Source: JBDNDK01 sp046719185
GTDB lineage: Bacteria; Armatimonadota; UBA5829
Direction: 5' to 3'
DNA: 12,300 nt
Assembly: GCA_046719185.1 (NCBI GenBank)
Contig: JBDNDK010000058.1
Location: forward strand, 1 to 12,300
The notes under the pieces are model-generated. The model made no database searches and was not told where the DNA came from. It worked only from the letters and a program-made list of their open reading frames with translations. Of this stretch, positions 1 to 9,100 are shown one piece after another. The first letter of the stretch is position 1; each line of letters opens with the position of its first letter. The position numbers were made by a program, and so were the translations under genes.

Positions 1-1
1 G

Positions 2-937
2 ATAAGCATTTTTTGTGGTCTTATGCTGTTTGCAATAACAAATAACTATACTACTGCTGTTGCAGCAATGTTTGTGATGGGAATCGGAGGTGGAATGTCT
101 CAAGGTAATGCTATGGCATTAGTTGCAGATTTGTATAAAGGGAAAAAACAGACATCAGCTTGCAATTTCTCTCAAGCATTTTTTGGAGTTGGTGCAATTT
201 TATCTCCAATAATAGTTGGAAGCTTTATAAAATATAATGTTAATTGGAAATATGCATTTTTTTTGGTGGCTTTAGTTAGTTTATTAAGTGCTTGTATAAT
301 TTTCAAAGCATTATCTATGAAATATGAAGTACCTGTTTTAGATGTTAAAAAATCAAAATCTTGGCTTTCATTGATTGTTGATAAAAAAGTTATAATTCTA
401 TGTGTTACAATTGCATTATATGTTGGTGCAGAGGTCGGACAGGCAAACTGGCTTGCAACATATTTTGAACAGGATTTATCTGCCACATCGTCATTTGCAG
501 CTTCCAGCATAGCTTTTTTCTGGGCTGGGACAAGTTTTGGAAGGCTTGCAGGAGCTTGGGCAGCTAAATATCTAAATGAAGTTAAGCTTATCAGCATTGC
601 ATTTATTATATCTGCTTTTGTGCAGCAATTTCTTATATTAATTAATTTCCCAATTCAAGCTGCTTTACTGACTTTTATGTTAGGTGTATTTCTTGGACCT
701 ATTTATCCTACTATTGTGAGCTATGCAGGAAAATTATATCCCACTCAGAGTGGTACTGTGTTTGGAATTGTAGTTGCTGCAGGTGCATTAGGTGGTGCAA
801 TATTCCCTCCAGCAATAGGCTGGCTTGCTGATTTTGAAGGTATGAGAAAAGCATTATTTTTATGTGTGCTGCTTTTAGCAGGTGGCCTTGTGATAATTTC
901 CTTTTTGAGAAAACAGACTAGTAAAATTGAAGTTTGA
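2..937 (+). CDS. MFS sugar transporter, FHS/fucose-permease-like (5' end cut off by window)
   Basis: The reading frame is open to the left edge, so the gene starts outside the window; about 311 residues are visible of a usual 390-420. What remains is a polytopic membrane protein with about nine or ten hydrophobic helices. It begins in what looks like TM3 and continues into a Gly-rich TM4 and a TM5 with a motif-C-like Gly/Pro pattern (GVGAILSP). A charged central loop follows, then the C-terminal half with YVGAEVG, a pattern I associate with the fucose/glucose/galactose-proton symporter (FHS) branch of the major facilitator superfamily. The later helices carry GPIYPTIVS and GALGGAIFPP. Expected role: sugar uptake at the inner membrane coupled to protons. 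The gene is followed on the same strand by a glycosidase and a sugar-isomerase-like gene, which supports a sugar substrate; the exact sugar cannot be read from the sequence. Confidence 0.85.
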   Translation: MSIFCGLMLFAITNNYTTAVAAMFVMGIGGGMSQGNAMALVADLYKGKKQTSACNFSQAFFGVGAILSPIIVGSFIKYNVNWKYAFFLVALVSLLSACIIFKALSMKYEVPVLDVKKSKSWLSLIVDKKVIILCVTIALYVGAEVGQANWLATYFEQDLSATSSFAASSIAFFWAGTSFGRLAGAWAAKYLNEVKLISIAFIISAFVQQFLILINFPIQAALLTFMLGVFLGPIYPTIVSYAGKLYPTQSGTVFGIVVAAGALGGAIFPPAIGWLADFEGMRKALFLCVLLLAGGLVIISFLRKQTSKIEV

Positions 938-955
938 CTCTGATTTCTCTATAAT
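927..955 (+). promoter_or_regulatory. Putative sigma-70-type promoter for the glycosidase-isomerase pair
   Basis: A TTGAAG hexamer (927-932) lies 17 bp before a perfect TATAAT (950-955), giving a start site near 962 and a leader of about 40 nt to the likely start codon at 1002. The -35 box overlaps the last codons of the transporter gene. The two downstream genes may therefore be transcribed independently of it. This is a prediction from consensus matching only. Confidence 0.5.
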
Positions 956-968
956 AGCTGATAATTTA

Positions 969-983
969 GAATAATATTTATTC
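969..983. promoter_or_regulatory. Perfect inverted repeat just after the predicted start site (operator candidate)
   Basis: GAATAA and TTATTC flank a TAT centre, forming a 15-bp perfect palindrome between the predicted start site (about 962) and the ribosome binding site (992-996). The position suits a repressor operator controlling the glycosidase gene. AT-rich sequence gives such palindromes by chance, so this is only a candidate. Confidence 0.3.
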
Positions 984-1001
984 AATGAAATGGAGAAATC
1001 A

Positions 1002-3188
1002 ATGTTTAGGTTTGTGCAATTATTAGGTGCAATTCTTGTAATTAGTTTTACTCTACTTACAAATGTAGGAGAATGTAATATGGATATTCCTGAAGATTTC
1101 CCAAGATATCAGGTTCCTGGTTTTGAATCTGAAATGGATACATTAAGACATTTGTATTGGATACATTATCCTCAATCAGGTGCTAAGTCTACAATGTGGG
1201 ATGTGTGGCTTCCAACACCAAGTTTATGGCCTGCTGTGGAAACAGATAATCACATGAATAATCTCAAAAACTCTTGGAAACATATGCTTTCAATCAGACC
1301 TATAAGTGATGAAGGTTATGTATCTGTTATGCAGCATGATTCAATAGCTCATCCTGAAGGTTGGCCTTTTCCATTTTATAATCAAGCATTTAGAGTTTTT
1401 GCATATCATTACACTTTCAAGCATACAACAGGACATCCATGGAGTTCTTTTGGTATTAGTAATCCAAGTGATTTTCCTATTGAAAATGCAGAAAGCAAGG
1501 GTGTTGATGAGGAAGGTTGGACAATAGAATTAACTGGGCCCAATGCTACAATCACATATCCTAAAATGAATAACGAATACACAGACAGAATAAATTCACC
1601 ATTCCTGCAGGTAAGATGGGCTTCAAAAGATTTGCAAGATGCAAATCCCTATATTGAATGGATAACAGAAGAAGAAAAAGAGTATAGCATTGACAGAAGA
1701 TTCTATTTTAGTCCAATAGATTCTGAAACAATAGTAAGATCAACAATTCCAATGTATAAGCATCCTAAATGGGATGGCAAAATCACTGGAATCAGACTTG
1801 GTTTTGGCAATAAAACTAATGGCAAGGTTTTACTTGGTGCAATTTTTTCAGTTTTTGATACTAGACATAATATCAATTCTCAATCTTATATAATAGGCTG
1901 CACTTCTTATTTTAATTTAACAGGTGATATAAACTTTCTTAGAAACAATATAAATAGAATCAGAAAAGCTATGCAGTTTGTAATGACAGAACATCAGGCT
2001 CTTGAGAGAAAGTATGTATTCACAGATTGGGTAGGACATGAGGGTCGTCCCGGAATTAGATATAATGAAGATGGGAAAAAAGAGTTGATTTATGGCAATG
2101 GAATTGGAAATAATTATTGGGATTTGATGCCATTTGGTTATATGGATTGTTATGCAACTATGCTGTATTATGCAGCTCTTTTAAGAATGGCTGATTTGGA
2201 GCAGGCAATAATAGATAACCCTCAATGGAACATTCCAAGCTATCCTTTCACTATGACACCAAAGGAGCTTAGAAAGCATGCATTAGAAGTGAAAAAAGTA
2301 GGAAATGAAATGTTTTGGAATAAAGAGACAGGCAGATTTGTTCCGGGCATTGATATTGATGGAAATATGCATGATTATGGATATACCTTCTTAAATCTTG
2401 AAGCTATTTATTATGATTTTGCAAATGAAGAACATGCAAAAAGTATTATGAGTTGGATAAATGGAGATAGAATTGTAGATGGTGATACTTCTCAGGGGAA
2501 AGATATATATAAATGGAGATTTTCCCCAAGAGCAAGCACAAAAAGGAACACAATTTATTATGTGTGGGTTTGGTCTGATCCAGAGAGTATTCCATTTGGG
2601 GGGCAGGTGCAGGATGGTGGTGCAGTGCTTGGATTTACTCATCATGATTTAATGTCTAGACTCAAAATATTGGGTGCAGATAATGCTTGGCAGAGACTCT
2701 CTGAAATAATAGATTGGTATAAAGAAGTAAAAAATGCTGGTGGATACAGAGAATATTATAAAGGCAATAAAGAGGCAACCCTTCAGGGTGGGGGTACAGC
2801 TGGAGGTCTAGGTATTGATGCTGAGTTCTATGAAAGTGTGATGGCAACTCAAGTTGTGATAGAAGGATTTTTAGGATTCACAGCAAAACCGGACGGTATA
2901 TCAATAAATCCAAATCTCCCATCAAATTGGCCTGAGCTTAAAATAGATAGAATCCGTTTTAGAAACCTCATACTGGAAGTGAGTGTGAAAGAAAATATTA
3001 TTGAAATTAAATATTTAGGTGATTCTAATTATAATTATGCTGTATATCTTCCGAAAGGAAAATGGAAAGTGCAATATATATCTAAAGATGGGTCTATTAA
3101 AGATTCAGATGTAAAGGTTGATGTTAATAATAAATACTTACCTAATTGGATTGAGAGTAAAGGTTTTAGGTTTATAAAAGAAAATTAA
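1002..3188 (+). CDS. Probably exported (alpha/alpha)6-barrel glycoside hydrolase-like protein, family not placed
   Basis: A 728-residue protein. I chose the ATG at 1002 because GGAGA (992-996) sits 5 nt before it, whereas an in-frame ATG at 990 has no ribosome binding site. With this start the protein opens with a basic residue and a hydrophobic stretch (about residues 4-22), a signal-peptide pattern; a Cys at 25 follows, but VGEC is not a good lipobox. Residues about 26-300 look like an N-terminal beta-sandwich. Residues about 300-625 are helical and Trp/Tyr-rich, with NNYWDLMPFGYMD (370-382), GGQVQDGGA (533-541) and DAEFYES (606-612). A C-terminal beta domain begins with NPNLPSNWPEL. The order sandwich, six-hairpin barrel, beta cap is that of GH65/GH78/GH94-like enzymes, but I cannot identify the family or the catalytic acids. 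The neighbouring transporter and isomerase genes suggest oligosaccharide use. A lyase or a non-catalytic homologue is possible. Confidence 0.65.
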   Translation: MFRFVQLLGAILVISFTLLTNVGECNMDIPEDFPRYQVPGFESEMDTLRHLYWIHYPQSGAKSTMWDVWLPTPSLWPAVETDNHMNNLKNSWKHMLSIRPISDEGYVSVMQHDSIAHPEGWPFPFYNQAFRVFAYHYTFKHTTGHPWSSFGISNPSDFPIENAESKGVDEEGWTIELTGPNATITYPKMNNEYTDRINSPFLQVRWASKDLQDANPYIEWITEEEKEYSIDRRFYFSPIDSETIVRSTIPMYKHPKWDGKITGIRLGFGNKTNGKVLLGAIFSVFDTRHNINSQSYIIGCTSYFNLTGDINFLRNNINRIRKAMQFVMTEHQALERKYVFTDWVGHEGRPGIRYNEDGKKELIYGNGIGNNYWDLMPFGYMDCYATMLYYAALLRMADLEQAIIDNPQWNIPSYPFTMTPKELRKHALEVKKVGNEMFWNKETGRFVPGIDIDGNMHDYGYTFLNLEAIYYDFANEEHAKSIMSWINGDRIVDGDTSQGKDIYKWRFSPRASTKRNTIYYVWVWSDPESIPFGGQVQDGGAVLGFTHHDLMSRLKILGADNAWQRLSEIIDWYKEVKNAGGYREYYKGNKEATLQGGGTAGGLGIDAEFYESVMATQVVIEGFLGFTAKPDGISINPNLPSNWPELKIDRIRFRNLILEVSVKENIIEIKYLGDSNYNYAVYLPKGKWKVQYISKDGSIKDSDVKVDVNNKYLPNWIESKGFRFIKEN

Positions 3189-3206
3189 TGGATGAGATTT
3201 TATAAT

Positions 3207-4031
3207 ATGGATATTAAACTCAGCATTTTTCCGAAGTTTTATCAACAATATTCACCACAAATGCTTGCAGATTTGGTGAAAGAAGTTAATCTTGATACAA
3301 CAAATGTGATTATAAGGGAAGGTTATTTTGTTGAAAGAGACACTATGTCTAAAACTCTTCCTGAGTTTATAAAGGTGATGGATCAAAATGGACTAAAAGT
3401 TGAATTTGCATCAGCCGGTTTTTCTGCTGAATCTTTGATTAAAGATCCAACGCCTCTTGCTATTATGGCTGATTGTGGTATCAAAGAATTTAGATTGGCT
3501 TATTTTTCTATTATTCCGGGTGAAACAAGAGCTGCTCTTATATCTGCTAGAAAGCAACTTATAGATTTAGTGCCGTTTCTTGAAAAGAACAATATCAGAG
3601 CTGTGTATCAAGTTCATCATCATACCTTAATACCCGGTCCATCTGGAATATGGCCTATAGTTATTGATTTGCCTCCAGAGTATATTGGAGTAGAATTAGA
3701 CCCCGGAAACCAAAGCTTTGAAGGTTATGAAAAGTGGGACAAATCTGTTGAGCTGTTAGATGAATATTTAGTTGCAATGGGTGTGAAAGATACTGCAATA
3801 TATAGAGATATGAATCATTCAGATGATTATGATAAAGGATGGAGAAGATATTGGGTGCCTATATATGATGGTGTTGTGAATTGGCATGATATACTTACAG
3901 CATTAAATGATTTCAATTTCAAAGGCACATTTGTTTTTATGCCTTTTTATGATGAAAACAATCAAGAACAAATGACTAAAAAGCTCAAAAAAGAGGTATC
4001 CTATATAAGGGAGCTGATTAATAGCTTTTAG
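3207..4031 (+). CDS. Sugar phosphate isomerase/epimerase-like TIM-barrel protein
   Basis: About 274 residues, resembling the xylose isomerase-like / AP endonuclease 2 TIM-barrel family (the IolE and hydroxypyruvate isomerase type). Strand 1 starts at once (MDIKLSIFPKF). Later elements fit metal-binding barrel strands: AVYQVHHHT with three consecutive His (137-139), GVELDPGN (161-168), the YRDMNH segment (199-204), and WVPIYDGVVNW near residues 216-226. Members typically use Glu/Asp/His to bind a divalent metal and move a carbonyl or invert a carbon of a sugar or polyol. No signal peptide, so cytoplasmic. An in-frame ATG at 3192, 3 bp after the preceding stop, would add five residues (MRFYN). 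Neither start has a strong ribosome binding site; I prefer 3207 because the first barrel strand follows directly. The tight spacing to the glycosidase implies one transcript. The substrate is unknown. Confidence 0.75.
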   Translation: MDIKLSIFPKFYQQYSPQMLADLVKEVNLDTTNVIIREGYFVERDTMSKTLPEFIKVMDQNGLKVEFASAGFSAESLIKDPTPLAIMADCGIKEFRLAYFSIIPGETRAALISARKQLIDLVPFLEKNNIRAVYQVHHHTLIPGPSGIWPIVIDLPPEYIGVELDPGNQSFEGYEKWDKSVELLDEYLVAMGVKDTAIYRDMNHSDDYDKGWRRYWVPIYDGVVNWHDILTALNDFNFKGTFVFMPFYDENNQEQMTKKLKKEVSYIRELINSF

Positions 4032-4038
4032 AAGTAAG

Positions 4039-4069
4039 AAGGATTCTTCGCTATCGCTCAGAATGACAG
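4039..4069. repeat. Dispersed intergenic repeat of the CATTCTGAG...GAAGAATC type, copy 1
   Basis: On the - strand this reads CATTCTGAGCGATAGCGAAG followed by AATCC. This type of short element is familiar from intergenic regions of many unrelated bacteria. ATTCTTCGC and GCTCAGAAT form an imperfect hairpin (7 of 9 positions). A diverged copy in the other orientation lies at 6058-6092. Function unknown; no transposase is nearby. Confidence 0.65.
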
Positions 4070-4098
4070 AATTTCTTAATACTGAGCTTGATTGCGGT

Positions 4099-4122
4099 GT
4101 ATCAGGAACTTGTTCCCGATAC
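4099..4122. repeat. Palindromic repeat family GGGAACAAGTTCCY, copy 1
   Basis: The arms GTATCAGGAAC (4099-4109) and GTTCCCGATAC (4112-4122) are separated by TT. They pair in 10 of 11 positions. The single A/C mismatch (4104 with 4117) becomes a G-U pair in - strand RNA. The copies at 9441-9466 and 11147-11170 share the core but have different outer arms. This copy lies about 70-90 bp upstream of sufC. It has no T-run after it on either strand, so it is not an ordinary terminator. Confidence 0.75.
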
Positions 4123-4188
4123 TGATTGATTATATAAGTTTCGCAACATTGATTGATAAAGAAATAATAAATAAACAGGAGAATTGGT

Positions 4189-4926
4189 ATGTTATCCATA
4201 GAAAACCTTTCTGTTGAGGTTGGTGGAACACAGATTCTTAGGAATATAAATCTTAAGATTAGCACAGGTGAGGTGCATGTGCTTTTTGGTTCAAATGGTG
4301 AAGGTAAATCCACACTTCTCTCAACTATTATGGGATATCCTCAGTTCAAAGTAACAAATGGAAAAATAATCTTTAAAAATATTGATATTACAGAAGCTAC
4401 AATTGATGAGAGAGCAAGATTAGGTATTGGCATATCTGTGCAGAAACCTCCTGTTGTGAAAGGTGTTTCACTTAGGGATACTGTTGAGATGACTCTTTCT
4501 AAAGCTAAACATGAAATGGATGTTGAAGAGGTTGCAGACAAGCTTAATGTTAGCTATCTTCTTGATAGAGACATAAATCAAGGTTTCAGTGGTGGAGAAG
4601 CTAAAAGATCAGAGCTTCTTCAGCTCACTGCTCAATCACCTGATTTTATAATGTTTGATGAGCCAGAATCTGGTGTTGACCTTGTGAATGTAGGCTTGGT
4701 AGGAAATGCAATAAATCATCTTTTAAACAAAGATGATGCAAGACCAAGACCTAAATCAAAAAGTGGACTTATTATCACTCACACCGGATTTATATTGGAT
4801 TATGTGAATGCTGATATTGGGCATGTGTTGTGTGATGGTGTGATATCTTGTTCTGGTAATCCGCTTGATATGCTGGAGCATATTAGAAAATATGGATATG
4901 ATAACTGCAGGGTGTGTGCTACATGA
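4189..4926 (+). CDS. sufC: SufC, Fe-S cluster assembly ABC ATPase
   Basis: A 245-residue soluble ABC ATPase with all expected motifs: Walker A GSNGEGKS (34-41), Q-loop Gln85, signature FSGGEAKRSE (133-142), Walker B with FDEPESGVD (156-164) and H-loop His198. FSGGE followed by KR and the ESGVD after Walker B are typical of SufC rather than of transporter ATPases. No membrane partner is encoded; instead a SufB/SufD-type scaffold gene follows with a 4-bp overlap. SufC drives ATP-dependent conformational change of the SufB/D scaffold during Fe-S cluster assembly in the cytoplasm. The start is firm: AGGAG (4177-4181) sits 7 nt before the ATG. The C-terminus is Cys-rich, with Cys215, Cys221 and a terminal CRVC (240-243) not present in the E. 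coli-type protein as I recall it. A weak TTGTTC-N17-TATAAG (4110-4138) could be its promoter, but it overlaps the palindromic repeat. Confidence 0.93.
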   Translation: MLSIENLSVEVGGTQILRNINLKISTGEVHVLFGSNGEGKSTLLSTIMGYPQFKVTNGKIIFKNIDITEATIDERARLGIGISVQKPPVVKGVSLRDTVEMTLSKAKHEMDVEEVADKLNVSYLLDRDINQGFSGGEAKRSELLQLTAQSPDFIMFDEPESGVDLVNVGLVGNAINHLLNKDDARPRPKSKSGLIITHTGFILDYVNADIGHVLCDGVISCSGNPLDMLEHIRKYGYDNCRVCAT

Positions 4927-6038
4927 GTAAAATTGAAAACAACATAATAACAAATGATGATGCAGAGAGAATGCTGAGTGTTGGTGTGGATACACATCAT
5001 CAGCAGCCTAGAAGCGGTAATTTTGTGCATATTGATGACAAGACGATAGGGGCTGAATCTTTTGCTGATGGTCTTGAAGTGATGGATATTAAATCTGCAC
5101 TAGGTAAGCATTCTTGGCTTGAGGAATATTACTGGAAAAATGTTAGCCCTGATAAAGATGAATACACAAAAATGACTTTTGAGGCTGAGCCGGCTGGTTA
5201 TTTTATCAGATCATTGCCGGGAGCAAAAGTGGAAGTGCCTGTGCAGGCATGTTTATACTTAAAACAAGTTGGTGAAGTTCAGAAAGTTCATAATATAGTA
5301 ATAGCAGAAGAAGGTTCAGAATTAACTATAATCACTGGTTGTGCTACTTCCACATCCAAGCAAAAAGGAACACATGTGGGAGTAAGTGAGCTTTATGTTA
5401 AAAAGAATGCCACCCTCAATTTTGCAATGATACACAACTGGGGTGATGAAGTTGAAGTGAGACCTAGAAGTGTTACTACTGTTGAAGAAAATGGCACATA
5501 TATAAATAATTATTTCTGTTTCAAGCCAGTAACAATGCTTCAGATGTATCCAACTGTTATATTAAATGGAGCAAACTCAGCAGCCACTATGAATTCTGTT
5601 TTGGCAGCTTTACCCGGATCTACTTTGGATGTTGGTTCAAGAATCCAATTAAAGGGTGAGAATTCAAGAGGTGAGTCTATTTCAAGGGTTATTACAACAG
5701 GTGGAACTGTGATATCTAGAGGACATTTAATTGGTGAAGTTCCGGGAATCAGAGCACACCTTGAATGCAGTGGGTTAATCCTTTCAAATGATGGAGTTAT
5801 AAAAGCTATTCCAGAGCTTGAGGGAAGCTGTGATGGACTTGAAATGAGCCATGAAGCTGCTGTTGGAAAGATAGCAGAAGATGAGGTTTTATATCTGATG
5901 ACAAGAGGACTTACAAGAGAGGAAGCAACATCTGCAATAGTCAGAGGCTTCTTGAGAGTTGAGCTAAAAGGACTCCCTCAAAACCTCAAAAAGCAAATTG
6001 ATGACCTCACAGCAAAAGTGGCTGCAGATAGTTTGTGA
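4923..6038 (+). CDS. sufB: SufB/SufD-family Fe-S assembly scaffold (minimal, single-copy type)
   Basis: A 371-residue SUF-core beta-helix protein. It is shorter than the E. coli-type SufB (about 495) and SufD (about 423), and matches the small single SufB found beside SufC in many anaerobes and archaea. I chose the ATG at 4923, which overlaps the sufC stop as ATGA; a GTG at 4914 would add only three residues. The C-terminal SUF signature is clear: IRAHLECSGLILSNDG (276-291), PELEGSC (297-303), then SHEAAVGKIAEDEVLYLMTRGL (309-330). His310 and Glu311 sit side by side where SufD has its functional His and SufB an acidic residue. Cys282 and Cys303 are candidate cluster ligands. The protein probably forms a homodimer with two SufC. 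No cysteine desulfurase or SufE/SufU gene is in the window, so the sulfur source is encoded elsewhere or differs. Confidence 0.9.
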   Translation: MSKIENNIITNDDAERMLSVGVDTHHQQPRSGNFVHIDDKTIGAESFADGLEVMDIKSALGKHSWLEEYYWKNVSPDKDEYTKMTFEAEPAGYFIRSLPGAKVEVPVQACLYLKQVGEVQKVHNIVIAEEGSELTIITGCATSTSKQKGTHVGVSELYVKKNATLNFAMIHNWGDEVEVRPRSVTTVEENGTYINNYFCFKPVTMLQMYPTVILNGANSAATMNSVLAALPGSTLDVGSRIQLKGENSRGESISRVITTGGTVISRGHLIGEVPGIRAHLECSGLILSNDGVIKAIPELEGSCDGLEMSHEAAVGKIAEDEVLYLMTRGLTREEATSAIVRGFLRVELKGLPQNLKKQIDDLTAKVAADSL

Positions 6039-6057
6039 TAAGATGTCCATGCCCATG

Positions 6058-6092
6058 CTATCACTCTGAGGATCGTAGGCACGAAGAGTCTT
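6058..6092. repeat. Dispersed intergenic repeat of the CATTCTGAG...GAAGAATC type, copy 2 (diverged, inverted)
   Basis: Starting 20 bp after the sufB stop, TATCACTCTGAGGATCG is followed by TAGGCACGAAGAGTCTT. It aligns with the reverse complement of 4039-4069 apart from small insertions and several substitutions. It can fold: ACTCT (6063-6067) pairs with AGAGT (6085-6089), and TCGT (6073-6076) with ACGA (6081-6084), leaving a 5-nt bulge. Confidence 0.55.
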
Positions 6093-6111
6093 AAGAAAAG
6101 TAATAATTAAC

Positions 6112-6152
6112 AAAAAAACCAGCCTTGGATTATATCCTCAGCTGGTTTTCTA
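6112..6152. terminator. Bidirectional intrinsic terminator between convergent sufCB and the alpha-mannosidase gene
   Basis: AAAACCAGC (6115-6123) pairs perfectly with GCTGGTTTT (6141-6149), and an inner GGAT/ATCC pair extends the hairpin. The stem is flanked by an A-run on the left (6112-6118) and a T-run on the right (6146-6149), so it can act in both directions. It lies about 75 bp after the sufB stop and 25 bp after the mannosidase stop. Confidence 0.85.
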
Positions 6153-6173
6153 ATTTATATTTATTAGCTTAGA

Positions 6174-9100
6174 TTAAACTAACTTGAATGTCTTAATCTC
6201 AAATGGCATAATCTCAAAACTGAACTCACCATTCTTTGATTTGATTTCTGAAATGTTGTCTTCCATCAAATCACATTCATATACTTTCTTGAATGGCATA
6301 GCTGTCTTGATAGTAGCTTTTGTTTTCTTATTGTTTGCTTCATACACTCTCACAACAATAGTATCTTCTCTTTCAGCTTTTTTTACTGTTTCAATTATCA
6401 CATTCTCAGCATCAATGCTCATAAATGACTTATCAGCTGGTGTAGTTCCTTTTGCAGAACCCTTCACATTAACAGCTCTCATTGGAACATTCATCTGATA
6501 TCCAAGTCTGACAACATTAGCAGAAATATAATCTCCACTATGAGGCATTATAGAATATGTGAATTCATGCTCTCCCATATCAGCTTCACGATCTGGGCTC
6601 TTTGGTGCTCTGAGCAATGTGAGTCTCATTTCATTTCCATCTATATGATGACCATACTTGCAGTCATTTAGCATTGTTACACCAAAGTTTTCTTCTGAAA
6701 AATCTGCCCACTTATGAGCACATACTTCAAACTTTGCCAAATCCCAGCTGGTGTTTTCATGTGTGTTTCTTATAACATTACCAAACTGAATCTCATATCT
6801 TGCTGTTGCTGAGTTTACATTAACAGGGAATATTGCCTTCAAGCACTTATGGCTTTCATGCCAGTCCACATAAGTCTTAAAATCAATTCTTGGGCATTCT
6901 GAATAGATTACTATCTTTTGAACTAATTCAGAACTGCCGAATTTTCTCTTTATTTCAACTCCAGCACTTATTGGTCCACCATCAATTATCTCAATGCTTT
7001 GAACATCTAAAATATCTTCGTAAGTTCTATCATAGAACATATCAATATCCCAAGCATCATAATCATTTGGTCTGTCATCATAGAGTCTTAATATATTAGC
7101 TTTCATACCATCTGGCAAAACTTCTCTGCCTGTTTCTTTGTGAATAAGGCTTTTGATACTACCTTTGTTATCTAGCTCAATTTTATAAAACTTATTTTCA
7201 AGACCTTTCTTGCTCACTTTAAGATCAGATTTATAATCTTTATTAGACTTTGGAGCTAATGTATATGTGCTGTAACCCATTGATGGAACATCAGCAATGA
7301 ATATGAGCTTGCCATCAGCTTTTTGTGATGGTATTTCATTGCCATCTTTATCTAACACTGAATAATCTTTTTTGTCTTTGATATCTATTTCAACTATATC
7401 TTTTCTGTCCCATGAGAGTGAGTTGAACACTGCATAATGCTCACCCTTATTGTCAATTTTGACATCTTCAACTATCTTGCTTTGAGCATTAAGAGTTGTT
7501 TTTTCACCAAATTCTATGATCTCAGGATACATTTTATCTGTATCAATATAAACTTGTCTTATGGAGCTTCCGGGAATAACATCATGGAACTGATTGAGAA
7601 GAATATCCTTCCATTGTTTGTTTAACTCTTCATAAGGATATTTCAATCCCATATTCATAGCTATAGAACTAAATAGCTCTGCTTCTCTGTATAGAAACTC
7701 AGCTCTTCTATTATATTTTTTATTTCTCCCTTGAGTGGTATATGTGGCTCTATGAAGCTCAAGATAAAGCTCTCCAACCCATTGAGGATAATCTTCAAAT
7801 CCATCAATTTTATGGAAGAAATCAGTAACTTTCATCATCTGACATCTTGGTAAGCCTTCAAGGTCTTTTGATCTTCTTAAAAATTCAAAGTGCCTTCTGT
7901 CTGCTCCACCGCCTCCGTCTCCCCAGCCAAAGCTCAAAAGAGACCAATCGCATCTATCTTTTTCTGCAAATTCATTTACTTGCTGGAGCAGTTTGCTGGG
8001 CTGTGGAAATGCATTATAGTCAGTTGTTGGAGGAAAATGTGCCAACACAGTAGTTCCATCAATACCCTTCCAATGGAAAGTGTTGAATGGGAAATGGTTT
8101 ATCTGACTCCAGTTTATTTTAATTGTTGAAAAATATGGCACTCTTGCCTTTTTGAGAATCTGTGGAAGAGCTGCTGAGTATCCAAATACATCCGGAAGCC
8201 ATAACACATCAGTCTCAATTCCAAATTCATCTATATAGAAATTTTTACCAATCAATATTTGTCTGATTAATGACTCTCCAGAGCAAACATTACAGTCTGC
8301 TTCAACCCACATGCTGCCTGTAACATCCCATTTGCCTTCTTTTACTTTTTTCTTTATCTCTTCATAAAGGGTAGGGTATTTATCTTTGCAGAATTGATAA
8401 AGCTGAGCCTGTGATTGTGAGAATATATACTCAGGATACTGTTCCATCATTCTCATAACAGTTGAAAATGTTCTGCCAACTTTTCTCTTTGTTTCCACAT
8501 AGGGCCAAAGCCAAGCAACATCAATGTGTGAATGACCATGCACTGCAACATTAGTAGCACTTGCATTTGCCTTGCAGTCTAATAGAGGCTTTAGTGCTGC
8601 ATTGGCTGCTTTTGCTGATTTCTTCAAACTTGTAGGATCTGTGTTGTTCAAATCAAATACATCAACACTTTTGTTTAATGTGTAGATAATTTTCTTCCTT
8701 CTTGGTGATTCTTCATCAAGCTCAAGTGCTAAAAGATAGAGAGTTTCAACATTAAACCAATATTCCTGCACCTCCATATTTCTTGTGCCAAATTCTGCTT
8801 TTTTAAGTGTTCGTCTTGATTTATCATCAGGATGTGGCCAATGAATAGAAGTAGCATCAACTATTATTTCATAGGTCTCTCCACCCTTCGCATTCTTTGT
8901 AAGAAGCATTTCAATGTGGTTTTTATCTAACCCCTGATATGGTTTGCCATCTATATAGGCACATCCTTCACCATCTATATCAATATAAGCTGCAACCTCT
9001 TTGCCCTGCATTTCATTTGGCACAGTAAACTTAAACTTAAACCAGCCATTGATATTATCACCACCACCCCAGACATCACCAACTCTAATAGGTTTGTAAT

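Noticed and set aside
172..597. - strand frame inside the transporter gene
   Set aside because: It lies wholly within a clear membrane transporter frame on the + strand and shows no recognisable features.
990..1001. Upstream start codon for the glycosidase
   Set aside because: The ATG at 990 has no ribosome binding site, and the GGAGA that serves the ATG at 1002 lies inside this extension.
1062..1076. Lipoprotein signal (Cys25) in the glycosidase
   Set aside because: VGEC lacks the small residue before Cys required of a lipobox; an ordinary signal peptide is more likely.
4099..4138. Palindromic repeat copy 1 as the sufC promoter (TTGTTC-N17-TATAAG)
   Set aside because: The -35 match is only partial, and the other two copies do not give convincing -10 boxes at the same spacing; kept only as a remark.
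6184..6498. + strand frames inside the alpha-mannosidase gene (also 6890-7099, 7847-8129)
   Set aside because: Antisense to a full-length GH38 enzyme with intact motifs; compositionally these are reverse-frame artefacts.
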